DNA of 64,000 nt. Source: Amblyomma americanum (Eukaryota; Arthropoda; Arachnida; Ixodida; Ixodidae). A model generated the notes under the pieces. It saw only the letters and a program-made list of their open reading frames with translations, was not told where the DNA came from and ran no database searches. A program made the position numbers and the translations under genes. The stretch lies in NCBI RefSeq assembly GCF_052857255.1, contig NC_135504.1:138165621-138229620 (forward strand), given 5' to 3'. The stretch's first letter is position 1, and the number at the start of each line of letters is the position of its first letter. Shown piece after piece: positions 52,310 to 64,000 of the stretch.

Positions 52310-53398
52310 GAGGAACACGGTCACGGTCAAAGTGCAATGGAACACGGTCACCGTCGCCCCGACGCTACTAGCACCGAATGCTTCGAAGCTAAATTGACTC
52401 CGGATGATTTCGCCAGAAAATCGGTACCAAAATTTTTTCCAAAAAATTATGTGCTGCCACCCTCAGCTATTCAGTCTAACTTGGCAGGGATTGCAGCTCT
52501 AGTAGGTAAACTGCCATCAGCACCAGATGCCAAGGGTATGGCGTCTCCTTTTACCAGGCCTGAGTTACTTGCAGCAATAGATGAGGCTAAACGAAAGACA
52601 TCGCCCGGTGCGGATGCCATTCCATATGAGGTGTACAAGAACATGAGTTGTGCTGTCCTCCCTAAACTTCTCGACACCATTAACACGATATGGCTAAACG
52701 GCTCTGTGCCTGAAACCTGGAAATTGTACACTGTCATCCAAATTCCAAAAGCAGGGAAGCCACCGACGGATCTTGGCAACTTCAGGCCTATTTGTCTAAC
52801 ATCAACACTGTGAAAGCTGACAGAGAAAATGTTAGCCACACGGCTTTCGTGGTGGCTGGAGCACCACGGTTTCTACAACCTTGCCCAAACTGGCTTCCGT
52901 CCATTAATCGGCAATGAAGATGGTTTGGCTGTCTTGGCGTCGCAAGTTGTCATTAACTCACAGCCACAGTGTACCTACAGTCCTCGCCATGGATATCAAA
53001 AAGGCTTACAGCAATATAAGTCATGTTGCTATTTTGCATTCTATCGACATGCTGCATTTCCCTCTTCGAGTGTGCAATTTTAAAAATCCTTCCTTGAAGG
53101 CAGACGATTTGCAATATGCCTCAGTGGTGACTCCATATGATCATTTGAATCTGTTCGCGGTGTACCCCATGGCTCGGTGCTTTCATCAATAATGTTCAAT
53201 ATTGCCTTCATTCCTCTTGCATGACGCTTACATGATGTCGCCGACGTTAAGTACTTACTGTACGCCGATGATATCACGGTATGGAGCACTCACTATGACC
53301 TGCTAACTCAAGCGCCGGCCCTACAATCAGCTTTAAATATTACCGCCAATTACGCTATGCCTGTCGGCCAACACCTTTCATTGAGCAAAACTAATTTA
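52310..53398 (+). pseudogene. LINE reverse transcriptase fragment (R1/I-like), left arm
   Basis: RT entry: LLAAIDEAKRKTSPGADAIP, then VPETWKLYTVIQIPKAGKPP and NFRPICLTSTL. Downstream in shifted frames: LATRLSWWLEHHGFYNLAQT, VLAMDIKKAYSNISHVAIL (motif A) and KYLLYADDITVWSTHYDLLT (motif C, Tyr-Ala-Asp-Asp intact, about 53,255-53,310). It is cut at 53,398 by the nested LINE. Confidence 0.8.
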
Positions 53399-54091
53399 TT
53401 CAAATCAATCGACTCAAATCTTTATTTTTACTCTCAAGGAGTAAGAGGGTGTGGCGGGTAAAAGCCACCTGATTTCGGCTTGACGAAGCCCGGCCCCCTC
53501 CAGTACAATTCGGCAGCAGTTTGAAAAAAAAAGACATTTAGCTTCAAAAAGATAGTTAGAAACAGATATTGTTAAATACACTTCAACTTAAATACAATGC
53601 CCATAAAATAACCTTTCAACACCATTAAAAAAAAGAATCTGCCGCAGTACAGAGCACTTCATTGCAGTCGAAAACACGGGATACTAAAAGATAATAACAA
53701 GTAACAAACATCAAGAACACCAAAAAGTACAAACACAAGCATACAAACTTTATGATGCGTTAGCTGCAAGAAAATGTGCATAAACTGCTCGTTCGGACAA
53801 CTTTTCTGGGCAGACATCGATGGCCGCAAGGTTATTTAAAAGAATAGCTGCGGGATAAGAAATGGACTGGCGACCATAATCTGTACGACAGAAAGGCACA
53901 ACCAATGAGTCATTTCAACGAGTATTATAGAAGAAAATGTGGGGTCGAAGATTTATTAAGTCCAGGAAGCTGCGATTACACGCGAAAGCTTACGAGCGAT
54001 ATGTAAACGTGAGACGAAAAAGATAGATAGATTCTATGGGAAGAAGTTGAAAGTGATGAAAGTAATAAGAAGTATGCGCATGACATGAATA

Positions 54092-55135
54092 TTAGCAATT
54101 GCACGCAAGGCACGCTTGACAGATTTTAAGTTTCTCTTTATTTTCCTTAGATGTAGTTGACCAGATTAAATGGCAGTAGGTTAATGTAGACAGAAATAGT
54201 GCATTATAAATTACGCGTTTAACTGAGGTTGGTAGGAATTGGCGGTGTCTGTTTAGTATCCCGCAAACCTTGTTAAGTGTATTGCAGAGTACTTCAACAT
54301 GCTTATTCAACAATAAGGTTTCGTGATGGACACAGTCTAGCGCTTTTGAAAAATCAATGTACAGACCTAGTACAAGTTCTGTACGTTCAAAGGCGGCAGT
54401 GATGAGTCCCTTTTCAGCTATTAGTGCTGATTCTGTGGATTTTCTTTTCATGAAGCCATACTGATACGGCGAGATTAGATAGAATTTGTTTAGGAAACTG
54501 TAAAGACGCGTGTGCATTATCTTTCAAATCGTTTGAAAATATAGGCAGTACGCAGATGGGACGATAGTTGTTTATGTTATTTTTATCAGCTCCTTTGTAT
54601 AGGGTCACCACTTTTGCAATCTGCATGTTCCTGGGAAAACAGCTGCATTCTAGAACCAGGTTATATAGTTGGCATAAGACAGGCGCAATCCGATCAAGGA
54701 CATACTTAACTGGAGAAATCCGCATTTCATTGACATGCAGTGATTTAAAATTTTTCATTGCCTGAAATGCAGATGTAATTTCTGTCGCAGTTGTGGGGAA
54801 AATATCATGCTATTACTGACTGAAATTCGTCCGGCAAGTGGGACCGAGCTTATTGCCGGCAGTCTGCTTGAGGCACTCACACCAATAAAGTGATCATTCA
54901 GCATATCAGAGAGCGCCTTGCTAGTCACATTACTACCCACCCTCATGCTTGTAAGTACAGTTTGTCTTTTGCATCGTAGAAGACTGTTTAAACGCTTCCA
55001 CAGCAAATCAGTATTTTTAATTGCAACAATGATATGCGCCATCAAATACTGATGTTTGGTATGCTTAAGTTTGGCATTCAAACGATTCCGGAATGATTTA
55101 AATGTTTGAAGCTTTGAAACATCCTTTGATTTCAC
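54092..55135 (-). pseudogene. Nested LINE, reverse transcriptase with internal deletion
   Basis: Linker at 55,135-54,755 (RNRLNAKLKHTKHQYLMAHI). RT fingers: LYNLVLECSCFPRNMQIAKV and NNINNYRPICVLPIFS. Palm start: SPYQYGFMKRKSTESAL and LGLYIDFSKALDCVHHETLL (motif A). Directly after that the protein continues with HVEVLCNTLNKVCGILNRHR, a thumb sequence. Motifs B and C (FADD) are therefore missing, by a deletion near 54,305. Frame breaks occur near 54,510 and 54,755. Confidence 0.8.
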
Positions 55136-55225
55136 GAAGTTCCAGTATAGCTTATTTTTATTTTATTTGAGCTAGAAGATAGCTCGTAATCCATGGCTTC
55201 CGTGAGTTTTTGTTATTTACGCGTG

Positions 55226-55960
55226 TCATGTACGGGAAATGTTTTTGTACAGGATTGTAATATCTGACATGAGAGCGTCATACTTGGAATCAACATCAGT
55301 TTTTTCAAGAACATGAGTCCAGTCGTTGGATTGAACATCAGTGCGAAAGCTATTCAAAGAAGTATCGGTGATGTTTTGAAAAAGCAAGGGAGGTGAGCTG
55401 TTTGTCCGGAAGGCATATTTATCCTGAAAAAATACGAAAATAGGAAAGTGATCGCTAATATCAGATACAAGAGTTCCAGAGATTGCAGGTTTATCAACAT
55501 TTTTAACAAATACATCAATTAGAGTTTGCGAGGATGATGTTATACGTGAGGGCTCATTTATGAGGTTAACAAAGCCATATGCATCAAAAACAGACAGCAG
55601 ACCAGTTCGACAAATTGAATTGACAAGCATGTCAATGTTTACATCGCCACCAAGAAATAATGAGTACCTATTTAAAGATATGAAATCAAAAAGATGTTCA
55701 AGAAAACGCAAAAAAATTGCGACGTTTGCGTGTGGGGGACGATAAACCACCGTGTAAAATCTGCATGCATCACGAACAGTCAATACCTCGTAATTTTCAT
55801 TTGCCTCGGAATATTCTTCGACGATATGCACGTTAAAACAATGTTTCGAAAGGAGCAGCAAACCAGCGCCCCTTTTATGCTGACGGCAAAGTGTTAAGCT
55901 ATTATAAGCCGGATGATTAAACGTACAGGAAGGTTCAGTATACCATGTTTCGGATAGCAT
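55226..55960 (-). pseudogene. Nested LINE, APE-type endonuclease
   Basis: MLSETWYTEPSCTFNHP (metal-binding Glu), HKRGAGLLLLSK, FYTVVYRPPHANVAIFLRFL, LFLGGDVNIDMLVNSICRT, SRITSSSQTLIDVFV and VSDISDHFPIFVFFQDKY follow in order. The domain is open over 244 codons. Its N-terminal start lies upstream near 56,060 in another frame (ECNPHDFELLLDSVNIKFDA). Confidence 0.85.
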
Positions 55961-56157
55961 ATTAGCATCAAACTTGATATTTACGGAATCCAGCAGGAGT
56001 TCGAAATCGTGCGGATTATATTCCAGCGAACGGACATTTTGTTGAAGAAAAGATAATGTGCCATCAGGTTTAAGGTTTTTGAGGCAATTGAGCTGTACTG
56101 AAATTTTGTGTATATCCTTTGTTACCTTTTGTGCAAGCAGCTAAGCCTGTATATACT

Positions 56158-56963
56158 TCAGTCACTGTGAGAAGATGACACAACACTAGCCTGGTCTGAA
56201 AAGATTTTATCGATGTCAGCTTCACTGAAGACTTGTACTGACGGCATGCCATCGGCCTGCCTTGCGTAGATCATTCCATTGCTTGTCCAAACGTACTTCA
56301 AACTTTTTTCGTACTTCTTAACAGCCATGGCTAGAAGTTTTTTAAGTGCTGGACATAGGCGCTCGTTTATATAGACGGGCTCTGAAGTGTTAAGACCGAT
56401 GTTGCTATTCGTAAAACGAGCCTTTTTCGCTTTCGCGAGGGCGTTATAGCGCTTATTGCGTGCCCGGAACTGGACGATGATGTTACTTTTATCGGGATTT
56501 TGGGTCGGCACACGATGGCAGGCCTCGATGTCAGCCTCGGTAATGTGCTCTTTTATTATAACATCTCCGATCTCTGCCAGAACATCAGGGACTGATTCGT
56601 GTTCAGTTTTAACCACATCCTGTATCTCAAGGTTGTTATTCCTTGAGTATTTTTCGGAGCGGGTTAGCCGGCTTTCTAGGTCTCAGTTTGGTCACCGTCG
56701 AAATAAACCCTCGTTTGAAGTGCTTCGTTTCGAGCTTCTATCTGGCGGTTTTTAGCAACCTCGTCATCCAGTTTCTTTTTTAGCTCTTCTGTTGTTGCAT
56801 GCGCGAATTCAAGGCTTTGGGTTATATTCTTTTGTTCATTCCTTAGGTCTCGGATTTCCCTACGCAGACGCGCAGTCAAAACAATGCAAAGGGAGAAAAC
56901 GAACAGCTGTGCAAAAACCAAGCTCCACAAGACTATTTGAGACAAAAGCACTAAGTTATCCAC
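56158..56963 (-). pseudogene. Nested LINE ORF1: membrane segment, coiled coil, RRM-like and C-terminal domains
   Basis: First part (56,963-56,676): a strongly hydrophobic stretch VLWSLVFAQLFVFSLCIVL, predicted to be a membrane segment or signal anchor. A charged coiled coil follows (RREIRDLRNEQKNITQSLEF to EARNEALQTRV). After a frameshift at about 56,680 the second part reads LESRLTRSEKYSRNNNLEIQ, ACHRVPTQNPDKSNIIVQF and PVYINERLCPALKKLLAMAV, then KYVWTSNGMIYARQADG, the order seen in LINE ORF1 proteins. Confidence 0.78.
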
Positions 56964-56965
56964 CC

Positions 56966-57078
56966 GGCAGTAGCGACGAGGTACAGGAAACAGGAACGGA
57001 AAAAAAATGTACTTTCACTAACCTGGGAAATAGGAGCAAAGCGTCACACAGGTGCGCACACGGGTCGTCGCTACTGCC
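56966..57078. other. Perfect 14-bp inverted repeat upstream of ORF1
   Basis: GGCAGTAGCGACGA (56,966-56,979) and its exact complement TCGTCGCTACTGCC (57,065-57,078) flank 85 bp that include CCTGGGAAATAGG and a T/A-rich run. It is a possible RNA hairpin at the element's 5' end. Confidence 0.6.
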
Positions 57079-57090
57079 AAATCTAACAGG

Positions 57091-58346
<1,256 letters not shown>

Positions 58347-58734
58347 TCCAGGAAGAAAGAAAAGGAAAGTGCACAGGCCTGCTCACTGGCTCAAGACGAG
58401 CCACAATCGCTACCACGTGCAGACAGCAGGAGAGGTGAAAGATCGGATAGAAAGAGAGGATAGTAAAGACGCGCTAAAGACAAGGCCGATCCCGGAGGTA
58501 CTGCAATACCGGGCCAACCGCTGGCGGGAGTAAAGCATCCTTCAAACTCTCCGCCACATTTTCAGAAATAAGTCCAATTGGACCCGTAACAGATACTCTA
58601 CGGGGTGCGGACATTTACAGCAGGAGGCGATGAATCAGTTCCTTTTGTAGCGTCAAGGACGGCGGCGTTCGGTGCGTATAACAGCGCAGGCGCAGTGGAC
58701 GCTTTCGCTGTTCGGAGGCAAACTTGATCGGCGA
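58347..58734. other. Unassigned stretch right of the GATA block
   Basis: About 390 bp without a recognisable gene. It separates the microsatellite from the truncated LINE. It has no counterpart in the left arm. Confidence 0.45.
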
Positions 58735-59609
58735 TACTAAACAGACACCGCCACTTCTTACCAGCCGCAGTTGAACGCGTAATTTATAACGCACTATTTC
58801 TACCTACACTAAACTACCGCCATCTAATCTGGTCAACTACATTTAAGGAAAACATAGGGAAACTTAAAATCTGTCTGAAGCGTGCCTTGCGTGCAATTGC
58901 TAATATTCATGTCATGCGCACACTTCTGATTACTTTCATCACTTTCAACTTCTTCCCATAGAATCTATCTTTTTCGTCTCACGTCTACATATCGCTCGTC
59001 CGTTTTCGCGTGTAATCGCAGCTTCCTGGACTTAATAAATCTTCGACCCGACATTGCCTTCTACAATACTCGTCGAAATGACTCATGGGTAGTGCCTTTC
59101 TGCCGTACAGGTTATGGTCGCCAGTCCATTTCTTATCCCGCAGCTGTTCTTTTAAATAACATTTCGGCCATGAATGACTGCCCGGAAAAGATTTCCGAAC
59201 AAGCAGTTTATGCACATTTTCTTGAAGCTAACGCCTGATAAATTTTGTATGCTTGTGTTTGTACTTTTTGGTGTTCTTGATGTTTGTTACTTGTTGCTTA
59301 ATTTTATTGTATCCTGTGTTTTTTACTGCCATGAAGTGCTCTGTTTTGCTGCAGATTCTTTTTTCTGAATGGCGTTGAAAAGTCTTTTTATAGGCATTGT
59401 GTTTAAGCTGAAGTGCACTTAACGAAATCTGTTTCTCACTAACTTTTTGAAGCTAAATATGTTTTTTTTTTTCAAACTGCTGCCGAATTGTACATGAGGG
59501 GGCCGGGCTTCGTTAAGCCGCAATCATGCGGCTTTTACCGGCCATCCCCCTCTTTCTTCTTGAGAGAGAAAATAAAAATTTGAGTTGATTTGATTTGATT
59601 AGATTAGTT
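58735..59609 (+). pseudogene. 3' end of the nested CR1-like LINE, right arm
   Basis: Starts at CGATACTAAACAGACACCGC, the same position as 54,260 reversed, covers the RT C-terminus (KICLKRALRAIANIHVMRTL-like frames) and ends AATAAAAATTTGAGTTGATT with a TTGATT repeat. It is truncated on its 5' side next to the unassigned stretch and GATA block. Confidence 0.78.
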
Positions 59610-60690
59610 TTGCTCATTGAAAGCTGTAGGCCGACAGGCATAGCGTAATTGGCGGTAATATCTAAAGCTGATTGTAGGGCCGCCGCTTGTGTTAGCAGGT
59701 CATGGTGAGTGCTCCATACCGTGATATCATCGGCGTACAGTAAGAACTTAACGTCGGGGATATCAAGTAAGCGTCATGCAAGAGGAATGAAGGCAATATT
59801 GAACAGTGTTGGTGAAAGCACCGAGCCTTGGGGTACATCGCGAACAGATTCAAATGATCCTATGGAGTCACCACTGAGGCGTATGGCAAATCATCTGCAT
59901 TCAAGGAAGGATTTTATAAAACTGCATACTCGAAGAGGGAAATGCAGCATGTCGATAGAATGCAAAATGACAGCATGATTTATATTGCCGTAAGCCTTTT
60001 CGATATCCATGGCGAGGACGGTACGTACACTGTGGCTGCGAGTTAATGACAGAACTTGCGACGCCAAGACAGCCAAGCCATCTTTAGTGCCGATGAATGG
60101 ACGGAAGTCAATTTGGGCAAGGTGGTAGAAACCGTGGTGCTCAAGCCACCACGACAGCCGTGTGGCTAACATTTTCTCTGTCAGCTTTCACAGCGTTGAT
60201 GTTAGACAAATAGGCCTGAAGTTGCCAAGACCCGTCGTTGGCTTCCTTGCGTTTGGAATTTGGATCACAGTGGCCAATTTTCAGGTCTCAGGCACAGAGC
60301 CGTTTAGCCATACTGTGTTAATGGTGTCGAGAAGTTGGGGGAGGACTGCACAACTCATGTTCTTGTACACCTCATATGGAATGGCACCCGTACCGGGCGA
60401 TGTCTTTCGTTTAGCCTCACCTATTGCTGCAACCAACTCAAGCATTGTAAAAGGAGACGCCATGCCCTCGGCATCTGGTGCTGATGGCAGTTTATCTACG
60501 TGAGCTGGAATCCCTGCCAAGTTAGACTGTATAGCTGAGGGTGGGAGCACATTATTTTTTGGAAAGAATTTCCGTGCCGCTTCTATGGCAAAATCATCCG
60601 GAGACAAGTTAGCTGCGAAGCATGCGGTGCTAGCTGCGTCGGGGCGACGGTGACCGTGTTCCATTGCACTGTGACCGTGACCGTGTTCCT
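59610..60690 (-). pseudogene. LINE reverse transcriptase fragment (R1/I-like), right arm
   Basis: Inverted copy of 52,310-53,398. Minus-strand frames: LVAAIGEAKRKTSPGTGAIP, LATRLSWWLEHHGFYHLAQI, VLAMDIEKAYGNINHAVILH and, near 59,755-59,715, the YADDITVWSTHHDLLTQ region. It has stops in different places from the left copy. Confidence 0.8.
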
Positions 60691-62324
60691 GACTTTATTG
60701 TTCACAAAAAAAAACACTGTAGAGTTGCTGCTGGGTATCTGAGATTTAAAAAAAATGTCCTGGATTTTTTCATGTTTAAATGGGCTGGGCCTATATTTAA
60801 ATTTAGGCCGTTGCTTGGTTGCTATAGTGTAAATCTTCGGCTAATAATGTACTGGTAAAAACATCCTCATGCACATGCTCCCAGTTTCAGCACTGATAAT
60901 TGGTAATATTTGCAAGAATGATCAGCCCAGCAGGGGACATTTCCAGCTGTACGCTCTTTGGAACCATTTGCTCAGTCTTGACTTTTCCAAAATTTCACTT
61001 GGCCTTAAGGTGCTGGTGAACAGAAAAGACGACTTGTGTGTCATATGTAGAGATATGGACAACCTGTACGCTTCTTGAATATATCTAAGTAATGCCATTT
61101 ACCTATAACAGTACTGAAGCTTTAAAATGCCTCGTTAAATGCGTCACACTAGCTCGTTCCTTTGAAACTAGATTCACTGGCGAAAAAAAATATAACACGT
61201 ACCTGCATCAGGTAAACAGTATAAGCTGTGGCCTCAGTATTAGAAGGGGCGAAATGCAGAAATGGCCTAAGTGCTGCACAGTGCCAGTGCACATTAAATA
61301 ACCTTAAGTGTTCAAAATTAGAATAGCCTTTTGTTGGGCTAGTTCGTAATCCATTGAAGCACTCTGTTTGTCACTTCCCTGTCTGTCTTTTTCTGTGTGA
61401 GCTACTAGTACCTGCTTCAATGGTCAAAATAATTCAGAGTCTGCCAGTATGGCTGCTTTCAGGTTGTGTAACTTTGAACATGAACCTTCCCATACCACTT
61501 CATACCATATCGTATTAAACTATTGATGTTATGGTTCCATTCATCCAATTCATAAGAAAGTAAGCATCTCATATGGAAACCGATTTATGAGAAAAACTTC
61601 TGCTCTCGCTGTTTAGGGGCATCATTTGATTTCATCAACTCTTAAATGCCTACTATGATCTACAGTGTTTCCATCCCCATTTATTGTGGCAGTTGTCATT
61701 TATTTAGAATTGTTTCCTTTGAATATTAAATAGGTATAAATGTTGCAATTCATAATAAGTGTACCTTTATTTTGTGTCAGCGTCATTGCTAATGTGGTAT
61801 CTTGGGGCCACAGTTCTGTACTTGGAAGGCCTCTGAAAGCTGTTCAAACACTACATGCAGCTCTTCTAATCATTTTCACTCACTGCTCCTGCTGCCACAG
61901 TTTTCTGTGGTGGAAACTAAGTGCACTTAATCGGCTTTACATTGAGTTGTATTCTTGCTGGAGCCGATCAGGATTGATCCTAAACGTTACTTATTAATAA
62001 GCCATGTTCTAATGCTCTGTCATTTTTGCACTTGAGTTGAAGAAGCTCTGCATCACAGTATCATAACCAGCGACACCGCTCATTACCTCATTGCTTGGCC
62101 ATCATGAAACCTCATTTTGTGTGGAATGAAATATTTGAATGTGGAAAGTGGTCCACTGTATCATAATGGCATCTTAGAGGTATTTATTTCGTGTGTAAAT
62201 TTGTAGTAATTGTATTGCGGGGTGATTCAAACCATATTGGCACAATGAGGTGTAATGCGGAAGAACATGTCTATATATTTAAAACTATTGTGATCAGAAT
62301 TTAGAATGCGTATTGGATTCCATT
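60691..62324. other. Unit tail, right arm, noncoding
   Basis: Inverted partner of 50,576-52,306. No ORF with a recognisable domain. Confidence 0.7.
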
Positions 62325-62880
62325 CATCATCATCATTAGCCGGACTACACCCACTTCATGGCGAAGGCTTCTCCCAGGTCTCTCCAATTTACCCCGTCCT
62401 TTGCCGGCTGCGGCCTTTGTATCACCGCAAACTTCCTAATCTCACCCGCCCTCCTAACTTTCTGCCGCCACCTGCTATGCTTGGCTTCTCGTGGAATCCA
62501 CTCCGTTAACCTTTTAGGACCAGCATTTATCTTGCCTTCGCTTTACATGCCCTGCCCAAGCCTATTTCTTCTTGATTTCGTCTAGGATGTCATTAACCTG
62601 TGTTTGTTGCATCAGCCGCTACACCCGCTTCGCGTCTCTTAAGGTTACACTTATCATTTTTATTTCCATAGCTAGTTGCGTTGCCACGAACTCATGCTGA
62701 AACCTTTTCGCTAGCCTCCTCGTTTCTGCCCCGTAGGTGAGTACCGGAAAGATACAGCTGCTGTAGACGTTTCTCTTGAGGGATACTGGTAAACTGCCAT
62801 TCAAGATATGAGAGAAACTGCAATATGCACTCCACCCTTTTCTTATCCTTCCAGTTATTTTCCTTTCATGATCCGAATTT
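62325..62880 (-). mobile_element. RTE LINE tail in U4
   Basis: It begins on the plus strand at CATCATCATCATTAGCCGG and matches 50,575-50,010 reversed. The RT C-terminal frame SLPVSLKRNVYSSCIFPVLT is at 62,804-62,619, with the same TAG-type lesion (RDAKRV-stop) as U1. Confidence 0.82.
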
Positions 62881-63114
62881 CGTTATGATTAATTTAATCT
62901 GAGTTGTGAATACAGCTGTTTTTTAAGCTATCTCGTGGAAACTATGGTGCATTTTTATGTACGCAGGCAGTACATCATGCATAAGGGAGGTTAACGAGCG
63001 GTTACTGTGCATCCAGCCACCCCATTGCATTACTCATCTACCTCGCCAGATTGAGGACCGACTGCACTAGAAATCATCGGAATGGAAGAACTGGATTCTC
63101 TTCTATGCACTTAC

Positions 63115-63228
63115 TTGCGTTGAGGGCCACATTCCGCAGGAGTACTCGAGACATCTTGCTGAGGTGTCGGAGGGTGTACATATTCTCCTTAGAGAGGCGC
63201 TCTCTGCTCAGCAAATAGACCATGCAGG
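63115..63228 (+). other. Putative exon present only in U4 and U1
   Basis: Open frame EGHIPQEYSRHLAEVSEGVH, continuing to LREALSAQQIDHA, followed by the donor-like CAG/GTAATA. It lies on the same strand, relative to the unit, as the CACTA-like exon. U4's own CACTA-like exon would lie beyond the window. Confidence 0.35.
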
Positions 63229-63553
63229 TAATATACTGGGTCGCTCTGCCTTTCTAAGTCTCTGTCTCCGTATTTTTTGCGCTACGTTTTGTACCCTTGA
63301 AATGAACCGACAAGACCAAATGTCCACCCTTCCATACTGGGTCTGTTGTAAACATCTTAATTATCATAAGCATGATTAATTAGTTTGTATTTTTACTTAT
63401 ACCTTGCTGCTCACATTTTGTTGCAGCCATTTTAGTGTTATGCGCCAACAGGTGCACCAAAATAAGCAGTTTGTGTCACTTTATATATAGACTGACAGAA
63501 GTCTTTGAAACAAAAAAGGCAGGACAATCTGGTCGATACAGTGCATGAATGTT

Positions 63554-63787
63554 TCATGCTCTGTTACACACAGTAGGACAAAACAAAGGGTTTTCACGGC
63601 TTCCTTCCTTCAGAAACCTCTGGGAAATAACTCCTGTGGCCCACACAAAAGTGAGAAGTATGACTGGCTTCATTATCATGTTCCACAAGCTCTGCCTGTA
63701 GTTCTGTTTGCTAATGAAGGACTCAGATAGGTACCACATAACGTTGTTTGGCCTGCGACTTAACAGCAATCTGCTGTGTTGTGACAT
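63554..63787. other. Conserved four-copy segment, U4
   Basis: The counterpart of 35,160-35,440: a minus-strand frame with LLSRRPNNVMWYLSESFISK, open here too. On the plus strand it has the CTTCCTTCCTTCAG acceptor and GTGAGA donor around the 37-nt block. Confidence 0.3.
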
Positions 63788-64000
63788 GTTGGTACCAGAG
63801 TGTGCACACGATACTATTAGATAGGTTGAACCCGTGCACTGTGTAAATGCAGTGTAAAAATACTCATATGCTAACAGCTACCTAAACAATTTTCAATGCA
63901 AGATATTTTTTAGACACTACAGTGTTAATAAGTGTTGCATTCAAACTTGTTAGTGTTTCCAAGTGGTGGCTTAGTCTCATACAGGGCACGACGTTTCTTG

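Larger units (their letters stand above)
49172..54235 (+). repeat. Left arm of the second palindrome (U3 to LINE insertions)
   Basis: Inverted counterpart of 58,735-64,000. It includes the RTE tail, a 1.7-kb unit tail (50,576-52,306), an RT fragment and the 3' end of a second LINE nested in it. The homology runs past the window end on the right. Confidence 0.88.
53399..56985 (-). mobile_element. CR1-like LINE nested in the RT fragment
   Basis: Minus strand: a 5' region near 56,985, ORF1 (56,963-56,158), ORF2 endonuclease (55,960-55,226), RT (54,758-54,092) and a 3' end at 53,399 with AATAAAGATTTGAGTC. The other arm holds only its last 870 bp (58,735-59,609) at the same insertion point. The RT has lost its central part. 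Confidence 0.8.
58735..64000 (-). repeat. Right arm of the second palindrome (includes unit U4)
   Basis: Inverted counterpart of 54,235-49,172. It leaves the window still matching U3 and U1 (CAAGAAACG... at 63,961-64,000). It keeps a segment at 62,930-63,235 shared only with U1. Confidence 0.88.

Overview
The window looks like repeat-dense genomic DNA of an arthropod, most likely an ixodid tick. It carries CR1-like, RTE-like and RNase-H-bearing (I/R1-like) LINEs, Penelope-like elements with GIY-YIG domains, a short-LTR Gypsy element, tRNA-headed SINEs, hAT-like and CACTA-like transposase exons, and long CA, AT and GATA/GACA microsatellites. The tick call rests on remembered features of these families, not on a search. 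I see no complete host gene. There are no bacterial operons, no CRISPR array and no rRNA.

Layout. 0-0.64 kb: an inverted piece of a Penelope-tail repeat split by a (CA)n tract. 1.77-6.31 kb (minus): an almost full-length CR1-like LINE (CR1-A) with 2.2 tandem 297-bp promoter monomers in front of ORF1, then an endonuclease/RT ORF2 with three lesions. 6.47-10.67 kb (plus): a Gypsy element with LTRs, an ATAT target duplication, a tRNA-Ala-type primer site and a gag reduced to its tail. 11.5-13.3 kb: a decayed CR1 copy holding a solo LTR. 13.3-14.56 kb: a Penelope-like 3' part ending in a hammerhead-like motif. 14.65-15.66 kb: two direct copies of a tRNA-headed repeat, then a palindrome with a second hammerhead-like core. 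15.66-18.72 kb (minus): an RTE LINE whose 5' end has two CRE-containing repeats. 19.4-28.4 kb: fragments of Penelope, RTE, SINE, I-type LINE, Gypsy and PIF1-like helicase. 29.0-31.4 kb: LINE fragments on the plus strand. 31.4-33.38 kb (minus): a second CR1-like element (CR1-B) with 312-bp promoter monomers of the same design as CR1-A.

33.39-64.0 kb is a complex of inverted duplications. One unit (U1 to U4) alternates as plus, minus, plus, minus. U2 and U3 are the outer parts of a palindrome with arms of 6.28 and 5.82 kb around a 1.16-kb spacer (43,108-44,269). U3 and U4 form a second palindrome around a 4.5-kb spacer that holds a LINE and a 1.25-kb GATA/GACA block. Within the arms lie a CACTA-like (DUF4218-type) transposase exon, a hAT C-terminal exon, RNase-H LINE ends, a SINE and RTE tails, all duplicated together. 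The copies have diverged, and U3 carries a patch that matches U1 rather than its palindrome partner U2, which points to gene conversion.

The strongest candidates for something undescribed are two. First, two different CR1-like lineages share a tandem 5' monomer promoter: a TATA box, an initiator 31 nt on, a short leader, an ATG for a hydrophobic peptide, a unit length divisible by three, and an ORF1 that carries a decayed 2A-like motif. Both copies also end at the predicted transcription start. Second, the alternating palindromic amplicon shows signs of gene conversion.
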